This document shows positions 25,067 through 34,526 of a stretch of 64,000 bases of DNA, piece after piece (position 1 is the stretch's first letter; each line of letters starts with the position of its first letter). The translations under genes and the position numbers were made by a program. The notes under the pieces were generated by a model, which saw nothing but the letters and a program-made list of their open reading frames with translations, was not told the origin of the DNA and searched no databases. The stretch lies in assembly GCA_947259315.1 (NCBI GenBank), contig CAMYLR010000019.1, forward strand, positions 1 to 64,000. The letters run 5' to 3'. This DNA is from an uncultured Gemmatimonadales bacterium (GTDB lineage: Bacteria; Gemmatimonadota; Gemmatimonadetes; JACCXV01; JAHWKZ01).

Positions 25067-26457
25067 TTTTCGCGGGACAAACCGTACTTCTCGATCTTCT
25101 TGTACAAGTGGGAGCGTTGCATGTCGAGCTGACGTGCGGTTTCCGAGACGTTCCAGTCATTTTCGCTCAACTTCCGACTGAGAAACGCTCGCTCGGCAGC
25201 GTCGCGGTAATCGCTGAACGTGGAGTGTTTGGCGATCAGGGACTCGGCCTCACCTGCCCGGGGCTTGCTGACCGCAGGCTCAGTCAAGGTCTCCACGTCA
25301 ACGACGTCAACCGTGTCCCCTGGCGCCAGAATCACCAGCCGCTCGACGGTGTTCTTCAGTTCTCGAATGTTGCCGGGCCACGATCGCTTGGTGAGTGTCT
25401 CTACCGCCTGCTCAGAAAAAGGCTTCTCCACCATGCCGTTGTCGGCGGAGTACGTGCGCGCAAAGTGTTGCACGAGCCCCGGGATGTCCTCCACTCTCTC
25501 GGAGAGCGGCGGGACGTGGATCGGGACGACGTTTAGTCGATAATACAGATCCTCTCGAAAGTTGCCCTCTGCAATCTGGGACACGATGTCCTTGTTCGTG
25601 GCCGCTAGCACGCGTACATCGACCTCGATCTGCTCGCCGCCACCCACGCGTTGTATGACGCCGTCCTGCAGCGCTCGCAAGACCTTCGCCTGCGCAGCGA
25701 GGCTCATGTCCCCGACTTCATCCAAGAAGAGCGTGCCACCGTCTGCCAGCTCGAACTTTCCCTTTCGGCGCGCGTGCGCGCCGGTAAAGGCTCCCTTCTC
25801 GTGTCCAAACAGCTCCGACTCAATGAGCTCCTGCGGGATCGCCGCACAATTGACCTCGATGAATGGCTTGTCGCGCCGTTCTGAGCGAGCGTGAATCTCC
25901 CGCGCCACCAACTCCTTCCCAGTCCCATTCTCACCGGTGATCAATACGTACGCTTTGGTAGGCGCGACCTTCGTCACTTGTTGCAGAACTTCCTCGAGTG
26001 CCGGGCTATTCCCCACGATGACATCACGTGTCGCCCGGCCTTCGCCACGAAGGGCTGCATTCTCCCGCTCCAACTCGCGTTCCGCGAGTGCATTTGCGAT
26101 CCGGCGCAGAACGATCTCGCGATCAGGAGGCTTCTCGAGGAAGTCGAACGCCCCGCGTTTGAGGGCTTCTACCGCCGTCTCCACGTTGCCGTGCCCACTG
26201 ATCATGACCACTGTCGCATCCGGGTCCTCGGAGCGCAGCTGCTCTAAGACCTCGAGCCCATCCATGGGTGCCATCTTGATGTCCAGCAGTACCAAATCCG
26301 CTACCCGGTCGGCGTAAGCGCTTAGTGCCTCAGGTCCGTTTTCGGCGGTGCGCACTGCGTACCCTTCGTACTCGAGCATCTGTTGCAGCGCCTGACGGAT
26401 GCCGGGCTCGTCGTCGACCACGAGTAATTCAGCGATCGGTTTCGATTGTCGGTTCAT
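25063..26457 (-). CDS. NtrC/NtrX-type sigma-54 response regulator
   Basis: 464 residues: receiver domain (1-125, acidic pocket VVDDE, phospho-acceptor Asp59 in LVLLDIKMAPMDG), AAA+ sigma-54 activator domain (about 145-380, ITGENGTGKEL Walker [16 protein letters not shown] sigma-54 loop, LFLDEVGDMSL Walker B) and a Fis-type helix-turn-helix (VSETARQLDMQRSHLYKKIEKYGL). The C-terminal layout resembles NtrX. It activates transcription by sigma-54 polymerase upon phosphorylation; no histidine kinase gene is adjacent. Its ATG overlaps the stop of an upstream GNAT gene (ATGA). Confidence 0.92.
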   Translation of the reverse strand: MNRQSKPIAELLVVDDEPGIRQALQQMLEYEGYAVRTAENGPEALSAYADRVADLVLLDIKMAPMDGLEVLEQLRSEDPDATVVMISGHGNVETAVEALKRGAFDFLEKPPDREIVLRRIANALAERELERENAALRGEGRATRDVIVGNSPALEEVLQQVTKVAPTKAYVLITGENGTGKELVAREIHARSERRDKPFIEVNCAAIPQELIESELFGHEKGAFTGAHARRKGKFELADGGTLFLDEVGDMSLAAQAKVLRALQDGVIQRVGGGEQIEVDVRVLAATNKDIVSQIAEGNFREDLYYRLNVVPIHVPPLSERVEDIPGLVQHFARTYSADNGMVEKPFSEQAVETLTKRSWPGNIRELKNTVERLVILAPGDTVDVVDVETLTEPAVSKPRAGEAESLIAKHSTFSDYRDAAERAFLSRKLSENDWNVSETARQLDMQRSHLYKKIEKYGLSREN

Positions 26458-26915
26458 GGTCTCCCTATCGGCAGCTCATAGACGATGTAGCTCGATTTCC
26501 GCATCCCCATTGTCTGATATGCGTCGCGTGCGTCACGATTCTCCCGGTCGACATACAACCTCACCGCGGCCACGTCGCCAGCGACCGTAGCGGCTTCGAG
26601 CACGCTTTGCCAGAGCGCTCGGAAAACCCCACTCCGCCGGTGGCGAGAATCCACGTACACGGACTGGAGCCACCAATAGGAGCCGGCGTTCCAATCGCTC
26701 GGCTCCACGGTGACCAGACACTGGCCACACACGGCACCGTCCCGTTCGGCCAGCCAGTATCGCCCACTGTCAGGGTTTGCGATGATTCCTCTTACCCCGG
26801 CCGTCACCGTCTGGTCGTCCAACTCGATACCCTCGCTCTCGATCGCGAGGCGACAGTTGAAGTCGACAATCTGGCCGACGTCGGTAGGCTCGGCGGGTCG
26901 GATCGAGATCCCCAT
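26454..26915 (-). CDS. GNAT-family N-acetyltransferase
   Basis: About 153 residues from the ATG at 26915 (MGISIRPAEPTD is a typical GNAT start; the open frame extends to 27065 without family likeness). The acetyl-CoA-binding region has VYVDSRHRRSGVFRALWQSV (motif A, R-x-x-G-x-x) and ARDAYQTMGMRKSSYIVYEL near the C-terminus. Substrate unknown. It is co-directional and ATGA-coupled with the sigma-54 response regulator, an unusual partner that could mean only shared transcription. Confidence 0.82.
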   Translation of the reverse strand: MGISIRPAEPTDVGQIVDFNCRLAIESEGIELDDQTVTAGVRGIIANPDSGRYWLAERDGAVCGQCLVTVEPSDWNAGSYWWLQSVYVDSRHRRSGVFRALWQSVLEAATVAGDVAAVRLYVDRENRDARDAYQTMGMRKSSYIVYELPIGRP

Positions 26916-27118
26916 GCAGCTACAGAAGATCGCCGTGTTGGCGGTTGCGTCCAGCCGACGCCACCTCAGAGAGTAACGTTGCCTCACGAACTCTTCACAG
27001 TTTGCAGTTGACCCATCGGGACGGTAGAATCGCCCGGCTTTAGCTATCTGCAACGTTCTCCGCACCGGTCACACTCACCTTTGCCTTTCGGGGTCCGAAA
27101 AAGATCGTCAGCACGCTC

Positions 27119-29584
27119 ATGAAAACCAACATCTCCCGTCTCATCTGCATCTTGCTCTGTGTCAGCTGGGGGGCGTGCTCCCAAACCACCGCCCCAAGAG
27201 ACGACGAAAAGGCGGAGCCGCGCCACGCGGCCGAGGCGAACCTGGAGGATGCCTCCAGCGTTCTTGGTTCGGCACTGCCCGGTACGCTGCTACTGACTTC
27301 TGAAACTGATTTCGCGTCTGAGATCATCGCTGGCGTCGATCGATTCCTTCTGCGGCAGATCGAGCAGTCGATTAAGCAACGCCAAAGGCACTGGGCACGC
27401 GATGACTCTTCCGAGCGAGCTTACAACGAGTCGGTCAGCCCCAATCGGACCCGGTTCGCGAGGATTATCGGCGCGCACGAGGAGCGACTCGCATTCGACG
27501 GACTCGAACTCATCGCAACAACGAAACAGGGTGCGACCGTTGGCGAGGGCAGAGGTTTCAAAGCCTACGCGGTACGGTGGCCGGTGATTCGTGATGTGCA
27601 TGGCGAAGGTCTGCTGTTGCAACCGACTGGCCGTGTGCCGATCGGTCATGTTGTTGCCGTTCCCGATCCGGACCAGACACCAGAGATGCTCGTCGGGCTC
27701 GCTGATGGAGTCGCAATGGAGTCCCAGTTCGCTCGTCGGTTGGCTGAGAATGGCTTTCAGGTAATCATACCAACCTTAATCGACCGAGCGAACGTCGATG
27801 CTCCGCCGCCCTGGAAGCGCGACGATCTCTACGGTTCAGCCCGTGAGTTCGCTCGACAAGTCGTGGACGGCGTTCAGGATCGGGACCGAACTGCGCTCTC
27901 GAACCGCGAGTATCTCTACCGACCCGCGTTCGAGCTGGGTCGTCATTTGATCGGCTACGAAACGCAGAAGGTACTTGCGATTATTGATTGGTTCGCCAAA
28001 CAAGCGGCGGATGATGCACGAATTGGCGTCTTCGGATACGGTGGGGGTGGGCTTCTCGCTCTTTATGCAGGCGCTATCGACCCGCGAATCGACGTGACGT
28101 TAGTTAGCGGTTATTACGGTCCCCGAGAGAACCTCTGGCAGGAACCCATTGACCGCAATGTCTTCGGGTTGCTAGACGAGTTTGGCGATGCAGAGCTAGC
28201 AACCCTGATCGCTCCGCGCACACTTATCATCGAGGCGTCGAAGGCGCCTGAGTTTGTTATTCCGGCAGGTACGCGGGGTGCCCCAGGGCGTGTCGTTACG
28301 CCGAGCTTCCAAGATGTCGAAGCAGAAGTGGATCGCGCTGGAAGCCTGCTCGGCAAACTGCATCCCGACGCCCGCCCTTACTTGATCGGGCATTCGAATG
28401 GCCATGGTGCGTTCGGCTCGAAACCCGCTCTCGAGACCTTTGTCGCTACACTGGCTCATAACAAGCGGCTGATGGAAGCGGGACCAGAACCAGAGGACCT
28501 AAGAAAGACGTTTGATCCTCACGCGCGGTTGAGAAGCCAGCTAGGGGAGATAGAGGACGACACACAAGAGTTGCTCAACGAGAGCCGAAAGGTCCGTGAA
28601 GAATTCTGGAAAGCTGCGGATCGCAGCTCTGTCGAGCAGTGGAAAGAGACAACGGACTCGTACCGACAGTACTTCTATGACGAGATAATTGGGCGCATCG
28701 ATCAGCCACTACTGCCGCCGAGAGTCCGTACCCGCCAGATCTACGATGAGCCTGAGCTCCGAGGCTACGAAGTCGTCATGGACATCTATCCTGATGTTAT
28801 CGCCTACGGTATTCTTCTACTTCCCAAAGACCTCCAGCCCGGCGAGAGGCGCCCGGTCGTCGTTTGTCAACACGGGTTGGAGGACAGACCCAGCGATCTC
28901 GCACAACCCGGTCATCACGATCCCCTGTATAACATGTTCGCGGTCAGATTAGCTGAGCGCGGATTCATCACCTTCGCCCCCCAAAACCTCTATATCTTTG
29001 GGGACCGATTCAGAACACTGCAACGAAAGGCGCAGCCTCTAAAGAAGACCCTCTTCTCGATCATCGTGCCGCAGCACCAGCAAGCAACGGATTGGCTCGC
29101 GTCGCTGCCGTTCGTCGACCCTGACCGCATCGCTTTCTACGGTTTGTCTTACGGTGGCAAAACCGCGATGCGCGTTCCACCGTTGGTCGACAACTACAGC
29201 CTCGTGATTTCGTCAGGTGACTTCAACGATTGGATTTGGACAACCGCCTCGACGCGGAACCGCTACACCTATGTGACCAGAAGACAATACGAGATGTTCG
29301 AGTTCGACTTGGGCAACACCTTCAACTACGCCGAGATGGCAGGCCTGATAGCGCCTCGGCCCTTTATGGTCGAGCGGGGCCACCGGGACGGTGTGGCTCG
29401 AGATGAGACAGTGGCTTTTGAGTTCGCGAAGGTGCGCCTCCTGTACGCTGATCTGGAGATCTCGGATCGCGCCCGCATCGAGTACTTTGACGGCCCCCAC
29501 ACGATCCACGGTGTCGGCACGTTTGAGTTTCTTCATCAGCATCTCGAATGGCCCGACCCCAGCTCGGCCTCGGATCGACGCTAA
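27119..29584 (+). CDS. Lipoprotein with two alpha/beta-hydrolase domains (first one lacking its nucleophile)
   Basis: 821 residues. The N-terminus is a signal peptide ending in SWGAC at about residue 20, so probably a lipoprotein. Domain 1 (about 150-470) has an alpha/beta-hydrolase elbow GYGGGG at 306-311 where the serine (G-x-S-x-G) is replaced by glycine. Domain 2 (about 530-815) has an intact elbow GLSYGG with Ser677, and a late histidine in GPHTIHGVG. Both domains share the segment LIAPR followed by a strand, pointing to internal duplication. Resembles dienelactone hydrolase/acetyl xylan esterase-like secreted esterases. The substrate is unknown; it stands alone. Confidence 0.8.
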   Translation: MKTNISRLICILLCVSWGACSQTTAPRDDEKAEPRHAAEANLEDASSVLGSALPGTLLLTSETDFASEIIAGVDRFLLRQIEQSIKQRQRHWARDDSSERAYNESVSPNRTRFARIIGAHEERLAFDGLELIATTKQGATVGEGRGFKAYAVRWPVIRDVHGEGLLLQPTGRVPIGHVVAVPDPDQTPEMLVGLADGVAMESQFARRLAENGFQVIIPTLIDRANVDAPPPWKRDDLYGSAREFARQVVDGVQDRDRTALSNREYLYRPAFELGRHLIGYETQKVLAIIDWFAKQAADDARIGVFGYGGGGLLALYAGAIDPRIDVTLVSGYYGPRENLWQEPIDRNVFGLLDEFGDAELATLIAPRTLIIEASKAPEFVIPAGTRGAPGRVVTPSFQDVEAEVDRAGSLLGKLHPDARPYLIGHSNGHGAFGSKPALETFVATLAHNKRLMEAGPEPEDLRKTFDPHARLRSQLGEIEDDTQELLNESRKVREEFWKAADRSSVEQWKETTDSYRQYFYDEIIGRIDQPLLPPRVRTRQIYDEPELRGYEVVMDIYPDVIAYGILLLPKDLQPGERRPVVVCQHGLEDRPSDLAQPGHHDPLYNMFAVRLAERGFITFAPQNLYIFGDRFRTLQRKAQPLKKTLFSIIVPQHQQATDWLASLPFVDPDRIAFYGLSYGGKTAMRVPPLVDNYSLVISSGDFNDWIWTTASTRNRYTYVTRRQYEMFEFDLGNTFNYAEMAGLIAPRPFMVERGHRDGVARDETVAFEFAKVRLLYADLEISDRARIEYFDGPHTIHGVGTFEFLHQHLEWPDPSSASDRR

Positions 29585-29614
29585 GGGCTGAGCGTTATCA
29601 ACCAGGGCTTGCCC

Positions 29615-30847
29615 CTACCGACCCGCTTGCTCCAGCACCTCTCGCACACGATCGAGCGGCAGGGCGGCCGCCGTGCCGCGGTGTCCAGTCACGGTGGTCG
29701 CCTGGAACAACGAATTCAGGATCGCCTCCTCGGTGGCCTCGATCACCGCCAGAAAAAGCGGCGACAGCGCCTCGGCCCGCAATGATTCCCGAGTCGTCGT
29801 TATTTCATCGACACGGTAGGAAACCCTAAGCTGTGGGTGGGTCGAGAATGCGATCACGTAGTCACCCGAGCCATGTGAAGAGAAGCCACCGACGCGCCCA
29901 ATGGCGTATGGCGCACGGCGGGCGATCCGAATCAAGGCGTCCGCCCCGACTGGCGCATCGGTAGCGATCACGATGACGATCGAGCCGCCGTCAGCATCGG
30001 GCTCGTCCGCTAAGCCGTACGAAACAGGATCAGGGCCCGGATTGTGCCCGATAGCGTGTGGATCGGTCGGCAACCACCGCTGGATAAAATCAGCCGCGTC
30101 AAGCCGTTGACCGACCGGTACACCTTTGATCTCGAGTGCACCCCCGAAGTTCGACTGCACGAGCGCACCCAACGTGTAGACTACGTCGCCGATCCGAACT
30201 TGGCGGCTGGCGGTACCGATACCACCCTTGAATCCCAACGCCCGAGTCCCCGTGCCGGCCCCGACCGACCCCTCCGCCACCGGGCCAGCCACGGCCGCCG
30301 CCAATGCGGATTCGACCTCGGCCGATCCGATCCGGGGAACTCGGATCGCATTCAGAAAGCCATCGTTTGTCTCCCCGACGACGGGGTTGACCGAACGCAC
30401 CGCGGGGTCGTCGGTCGTGTCCAGCGTCCAGCGAACGAGCGCGTCAGCGACGCGACCGACCGCCAGCGTGTTGGTCAAGACAACCGGGGTCTCCAGCGTA
30501 CCCAATTCATCGACTTGAGTGACGCCGGTCAGCTTGCCGAATCCGTTCGCGACGTAGATCGCGGCGGGGACCTTTTCCAGGAACACGTCACCCGGGTGCG
30601 GTCGAATCGCTGTTACCCCGGTCCGGATCGAGTCGCCCTCAACCACCGTCGTGTGACCGACGAGCACGCCCTGAACGTCGGTGATGGCGTTGAGCGGGCC
30701 GGGTGTTAGAACCCCGACCTCCAAGCCCAGTTGGCGCACGCGCATTCGGGCCGCATCCTCTTGGCCCTTCGCTATGCCGAGGTCAGCGCCGAGGATGCTC
30801 GCCATCATGGTGAAGATCGAGAGAGCGGTCTTCGCTATCGATGTCAC
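29615..30847 (-). CDS. P1 family peptidase (DmpA/BapA type, L-aminopeptidase/D-esterase)
   Basis: About 410 residues from a GTG at 30847, one base past the upstream methyltransferase stop; the frame is open to 30988 inside that gene. The first 26 residues look like a signal peptide, so the enzyme may be periplasmic. DmpA family signatures: GPLNAITDVQGVLVGHTT, NPVVGETNDGFLN, GFKGGIGTASR, and the self-cleavage site GGSIVIVIATDAP with the nucleophile serine near residue 289. The C-terminus has a SHGSGDYVIAFST block. These enzymes autocleave and remove N-terminal residues from small peptides or beta-peptides. Confidence 0.88.
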   Translation of the reverse strand: MTSIAKTALSIFTMMASILGADLGIAKGQEDAARMRVRQLGLEVGVLTPGPLNAITDVQGVLVGHTTVVEGDSIRTGVTAIRPHPGDVFLEKVPAAIYVANGFGKLTGVTQVDELGTLETPVVLTNTLAVGRVADALVRWTLDTTDDPAVRSVNPVVGETNDGFLNAIRVPRIGSAEVESALAAAVAGPVAEGSVGAGTGTRALGFKGGIGTASRQVRIGDVVYTLGALVQSNFGGALEIKGVPVGQRLDAADFIQRWLPTDPHAIGHNPGPDPVSYGLADEPDADGGSIVIVIATDAPVGADALIRIARRAPYAIGRVGGFSSHGSGDYVIAFSTHPQLRVSYRVDEITTTRESLRAEALSPLFLAVIEATEEAILNSLFQATTVTGHRGTAAALPLDRVREVLEQAGR

Positions 30848-30848
30848 T

Positions 30849-31658
30849 TCATCCTCGCTGGCTGAGATTCTGAGCCACGATGTACAGCGCGACCGAACCC
30901 GCCACCGCCGCTGACAGAGACTCGACCCGATCCGACATCGGCAGCCCGACCACGAGCGCTGCGTGATCCTTGATCTCACCCGACACACCGACCGTCTCGT
31001 TGCCGACCGCGAGTGCTACCGGCATCGACGGGAGCACAGCTTGAAACAAGTCGGGCGCGCCAGGTTCAAGCGCTACAATAGGAAGCTCGCGTGCCGCGCA
31101 CCACTCGGCCGCGGCGGTGCGCGTCATGCCCGTCGCCATGTCGAGCGCAAAGACACACCCGGCAGACCCGCGCAGGGTTTTTGGATTGAACGGGTCAACG
31201 GTCCCGGCCGGCAACAGGGCGGTTCGGCCCCCGACCGCGGCTAGTGTTCTCAGCAGTGTGCCCAAGTTACCGGGGTCCCGAATTTCGTCAGCCAACAAGG
31301 TCAAACCCGGCGAGTCGGTCGGAAGTGTTGCCAAGTCAAGCGCTGGCAGGTTCCCCACCGCTATCACCCCTTGAGGCGTCTTGGTCTGCGCAAGCGCGGT
31401 AAAACCTGCTGCCGGTTCAGAGTAGACGATCGCGGACCCAAGTTGCTCTCGCGCAGCACAGGCCTCCAATCGCGGAAGCGCATCATCGCGTACGATCAAG
31501 TATGGAAAGTCGACGCCACGCGACACGGCGTCTTCGATCGCGAGCCACCCCTCGAACAGGAACAGCTTGTGACGGGCTCGTCCCGCTCGCGTTCGCAAGT
31601 CGGCGAACACCTTGCGCTTGGCCCGGGACAGGCGGTGTACATCCAGACCGCTACTCAT
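30849..31658 (-). CDS. TrmH/SpoU-family RNA 2'-O-ribose methyltransferase
   Basis: About 269 residues from the ATG at 31658 (the frame also opens at a TTG at 31679). Substrate-binding N-terminal domain (FLFEGWLAIEDAV, YSEPAAGFTALAQTKTPQGV) then the SPOUT knot with its three motifs: EIRDPGNLGTLLRTLAAVG, ALAVGNETVGVS and RVESLSAAVAGSVALY. It methylates ribose in rRNA or tRNA using S-adenosylmethionine. Upstream of and tightly adjacent to the P1 peptidase gene; divergent from the M48 protease lipoprotein. Confidence 0.9.
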   Translation of the reverse strand: MSSGLDVHRLSRAKRKVFADLRTRAGRARHKLFLFEGWLAIEDAVSRGVDFPYLIVRDDALPRLEACAAREQLGSAIVYSEPAAGFTALAQTKTPQGVIAVGNLPALDLATLPTDSPGLTLLADEIRDPGNLGTLLRTLAAVGGRTALLPAGTVDPFNPKTLRGSAGCVFALDMATGMTRTAAAEWCAARELPIVALEPGAPDLFQAVLPSMPVALAVGNETVGVSGEIKDHAALVVGLPMSDRVESLSAAVAGSVALYIVAQNLSQRG

Positions 31659-31743
31659 CGGGGAGAGGAACTTTTGCAATTGGCATGCGATATTAAGCTC
31701 GAGAGTTCAGTAATGATTGCCTCCGAGGAGAGAGGTGAGCCCC

Positions 31744-32571
31744 ATGCCCCGTGCTTTGTTAGCCAGGACCCGCAACTGCATGCTGATCGTGATCGGCTTG
31801 ACGGTCACCGGAGCGGGGTGCGCCTCGACCGGCGTCAACAAGGGCGATTTCAACCTGGTCTCGTACCAGGAGGAATGGCAACTCGGCGCTCAGTTAGAGC
31901 AGGACATCGAGCAACAGCTCCCGGTCATCAACGATGGGCCCGCACTTGCGTATCTCACTCGGTTAGGAACGCGGATTGTGACCCAGACCGAACTTGCCCA
32001 GGCGCCTTGGGAGTTTCATATCGTGGCCGATCCGCGGATCAACGCATTCAATATTCCGGGGGGCCATGTGTACGTCAACACGGGTCTGTTTCAAGCCGCA
32101 GACAACGTTGCTGAGTTGACTGGCGTGCTCGCGCACGAGATCTCGCACGGAGTCGCTCGCCACGGCACCGAGCAACTCTCAAAGGCCTACGGGTTCAACA
32201 TCGTCGCCAGTTTGGCGTTGGGTTCCAACCCGCCACTCTATCAACAGTTAGTAACGCAAATCGTCGGCGCGGGTACGTTCGCTAAGTTTGGTCGTGACGC
32301 TGAACGCGAGGCCGACGAACTCGGGGTCATCTACATGTACGGCGCCGGCTACGATCCACACGGCATGGTAACGATGTTCCAGGAACTCATGAGCCAGCGC
32401 CAGCGAGAGCCCAACTCGGTCGAACAGTTTTTCGCGTCTCACCCACTAACCGAAGAACGAATCAGGAACGTGCGCGCACGAATCGAGAGCTTGGAGCCGC
32501 GGGCGAACCTGATCATGGAAGATGCGGAGTTCGACGCGATTCGACGCCGGCTCTCGCGCTACAATCGATAA
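31744..32571 (+). CDS. M48 family metalloprotease lipoprotein
   Basis: 275 residues from the ATG at 31744, selected because AGGAGAGAGG lies just upstream; an earlier TTG at 31717 is in frame but would place this site inside the gene. Lipobox ends in GAGC at Cys26. Zinc site HEISH at 131-135 with Glu132 catalytic and the third ligand in EREADELG near 189. Family members (BepA/LoiP-like) are periplasmic quality-control proteases for outer-membrane proteins. The C-terminus has FFASHPLTEERI, usual for M48. Its 3' end overlaps thiD by 50 bases. Confidence 0.9.
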   Translation: MPRALLARTRNCMLIVIGLTVTGAGCASTGVNKGDFNLVSYQEEWQLGAQLEQDIEQQLPVINDGPALAYLTRLGTRIVTQTELAQAPWEFHIVADPRINAFNIPGGHVYVNTGLFQAADNVAELTGVLAHEISHGVARHGTEQLSKAYGFNIVASLALGSNPPLYQQLVTQIVGAGTFAKFGRDAEREADELGVIYMYGAGYDPHGMVTMFQELMSQRQREPNSVEQFFASHPLTEERIRNVRARIESLEPRANLIMEDAEFDAIRRRLSRYNR

Positions 32572-33382
32572 CTCGACGCCGGTTACGCTGACGATCGCCG
32601 GCAGCGATTCGTCAGGCGGGGCCGGAATCCAGGCCGACCTCAAGACATTTCACGCCCACGCCGTCTACGGGATGAGCGCCATCACAGCGGTGACCGCCCA
32701 GAACACCCAGGGCGTCGTCGATGTGACACCGCTCGCGGCTGATTTCGTGGCCGCGCAGATCCACGCTGCCGTCTCCGACATCCCACCGGATGCGGTCAAG
32801 ACGGGCATGCTCGCCAACCGATCGATCGTCGAGGTCGTCGTCGAGGCCGCCGATCGGTACGATTGGGATGCCCTCGTTATCGATCCTGTTATGGTCGCCA
32901 CAACCGGCGCACGCTTGATCGACCAGGACGCCGTCGACGTGCTCCGCCGTAAGCTCTTGCCGCGCGCCACGGTCGTCACTCCGAACGTTCTGGAGGCCGG
33001 CGTGTTGCTGAATACGACGATCACCGACGAAACCGCCCTCGAGATGGCAGCCGACGCGCTCGTCGATCAAGTCGGTGTCAAAGCGGTACTCGTCAAGGGC
33101 GGCGATTTAGAGGCAGACGACGTGGTCGATGTATACTGCGACGGTACGAACCGCGAGGTCTTTCGAGAGCCCCGCATCGCAACCACCAACACGCATGGGT
33201 CGGGGTGTGCGCTGGCATCGGCAATCGCCGCGCGACTGGCCCTCGGGCAACCGCTGGAGAACGCCGTGCGGGGGGCACGACAGTGGGTTCGACAGGCGAT
33301 CGAGCGTGCCCCCGGGTTGGGCTCGGGTCGTGGGCCGTTGGATCTATTGACGCCGGGAGTCGACGTTTCGGGAGCACCGTAA
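32522..33382 (+). CDS. thiD: Hydroxymethylpyrimidine/phosphomethylpyrimidine kinase
   Basis: 286 residues, ribokinase-like fold. SDSSGGAGIQADLKTF at the N-terminus binds the pyrimidine; AVTAQNTQGV, VIDPVMVATTGARL, TPNVLEA and THGSGCALASAIA complete the ThiD signatures, with the catalytic cysteine/glycine anion hole in the last. It phosphorylates HMP twice in thiamine synthesis. The ATG at 32522 lies inside the M48 gene; no later ATG, GTG or TTG precedes the conserved region, so a 50-base overlap appears real. No TPP riboswitch is seen upstream. Confidence 0.92.
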   Translation: MRSSTRFDAGSRATIDNSTPVTLTIAGSDSSGGAGIQADLKTFHAHAVYGMSAITAVTAQNTQGVVDVTPLAADFVAAQIHAAVSDIPPDAVKTGMLANRSIVEVVVEAADRYDWDALVIDPVMVATTGARLIDQDAVDVLRRKLLPRATVVTPNVLEAGVLLNTTITDETALEMAADALVDQVGVKAVLVKGGDLEADDVVDVYCDGTNREVFREPRIATTNTHGSGCALASAIAARLALGQPLENAVRGARQWVRQAIERAPGLGSGRGPLDLLTPGVDVSGAP

Positions 33383-33416
33383 CGGCAAACCGATAGGCGA
33401 TACCGAAGGAGGATCA

Positions 33417-34514
33417 GTGGAACGGATCCGGCCTACCAAACACGCCGACTTTATCGTGCGGCACGCCGCACCGTTCAATGGCGGACCACCGTTAGCCGCG
33501 CTGGTCGACTCGCCTATCACTCCAGAAGAGCTTTTCTACGTTCGCAACCACGCCCCTGTCCCAGAAATCGATGCTACCGCGTTTCGACTGTCGGTCGGCG
33601 GCCTAGTCGAGCGATCGCTCGAGTTGTCGCTCGATGATCTGAAGCGCGAGTTCGAGTTCCGCAGGGTCGAGGCAACGCTGCAGTGCGCGGGCAACCGGCG
33701 TGATGAGCTGATCGCGGTGCGCGAGATCCCGGGCGAGGTGCCGTGGGGCGCGGAGGCGATCGGCAATGCCCGCTGGGGCGGCGTCGCACTGCGCGACGTA
33801 TTGGCTGCCGCCGGCGTGAGCGATGACGCGAAGCACGCAGCGTTCGTGGGGCGCGACCGTGCCCAGAAGGGCAGCCAGACGTTTCCGTTTGGGGGGTCGA
33901 TACCGATCGAAAAGGCCAATGACAGCGACGTTCTGCTAGCCTATGAGATGAACGGTAAGCCATTGCCAGCGACCCACGGATACCCGTTGCGGGTCGTAGT
34001 CCCCGGTTATATCGGGGCGCGCAGCGTCAAATGGGTCTCTGAGATCCGGGTCCAAGCGACACCGTCGGACAACTACTACCAGCGAAAGAGCTACAAGCTC
34101 TTCCCGCCCACCGTGTCAGCGGAAACGGTAGACTGGGATCACGGACTGATGCTCGGCGAAGTCGGGCCGACGGCGGTACTGTGCCGAATCGATGGTGGCG
34201 TCCCAGCCAAGGCCGGCCCCGTCGGTCTCGCTGGATACGCGATGGGCGCCGGCGGAACGGAAGTAGACGGTGTCGAAGTCTCGATTGACGGAGGCGCGAT
34301 ATGGCACCCGGCAAAATTGGGCTCCGGGGAGCACGGCACCTGGTACTTGTGGAGAATCGTCGTCGAGCTGACGGCCGGCGAGCACGAGATCATCGTCCGG
34401 GTCCATGGGAGCGGCTCTCATCAACCCGATCATGCAGCCACCGGCTGGAACTTCAAGGGTTATATGAACACCGCTTGGCACCGCACACTATTGCAGGTCG
34501 ATAGTCGCACCTAG
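33417..34514 (+). CDS. Sulfite oxidase-like molybdopterin enzyme
   Basis: 365 residues, GTG start with AAGGAGG 4 bases upstream. It has the sulfite oxidase catalytic domain (Cys90 in TLQCAGNRRDEL, the molybdenum ligand; WGAEAIGNARWGGVALRDVL; HGYPLRVVVPGYIGARSVKW) and the C-terminal dimerisation domain (VEVSIDGGAIWHPA, TGWNFKGYMNTAWHR). There is no heme domain and no signal peptide, so it resembles plant-type cytosolic sulfite oxidase. A MogA/MoaB cofactor gene is at 47.2 kb. A broken small membrane ORF follows it. Confidence 0.92.
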   Translation: MERIRPTKHADFIVRHAAPFNGGPPLAALVDSPITPEELFYVRNHAPVPEIDATAFRLSVGGLVERSLELSLDDLKREFEFRRVEATLQCAGNRRDELIAVREIPGEVPWGAEAIGNARWGGVALRDVLAAAGVSDDAKHAAFVGRDRAQKGSQTFPFGGSIPIEKANDSDVLLAYEMNGKPLPATHGYPLRVVVPGYIGARSVKWVSEIRVQATPSDNYYQRKSYKLFPPTVSAETVDWDHGLMLGEVGPTAVLCRIDGGVPAKAGPVGLAGYAMGAGGTEVDGVEVSIDGGAIWHPAKLGSGEHGTWYLWRIVVELTAGEHEIIVRVHGSGSHQPDHAATGWNFKGYMNTAWHRTLLQVDSRT

Positions 34515-34526
34515 CGGGAGAGCGAA

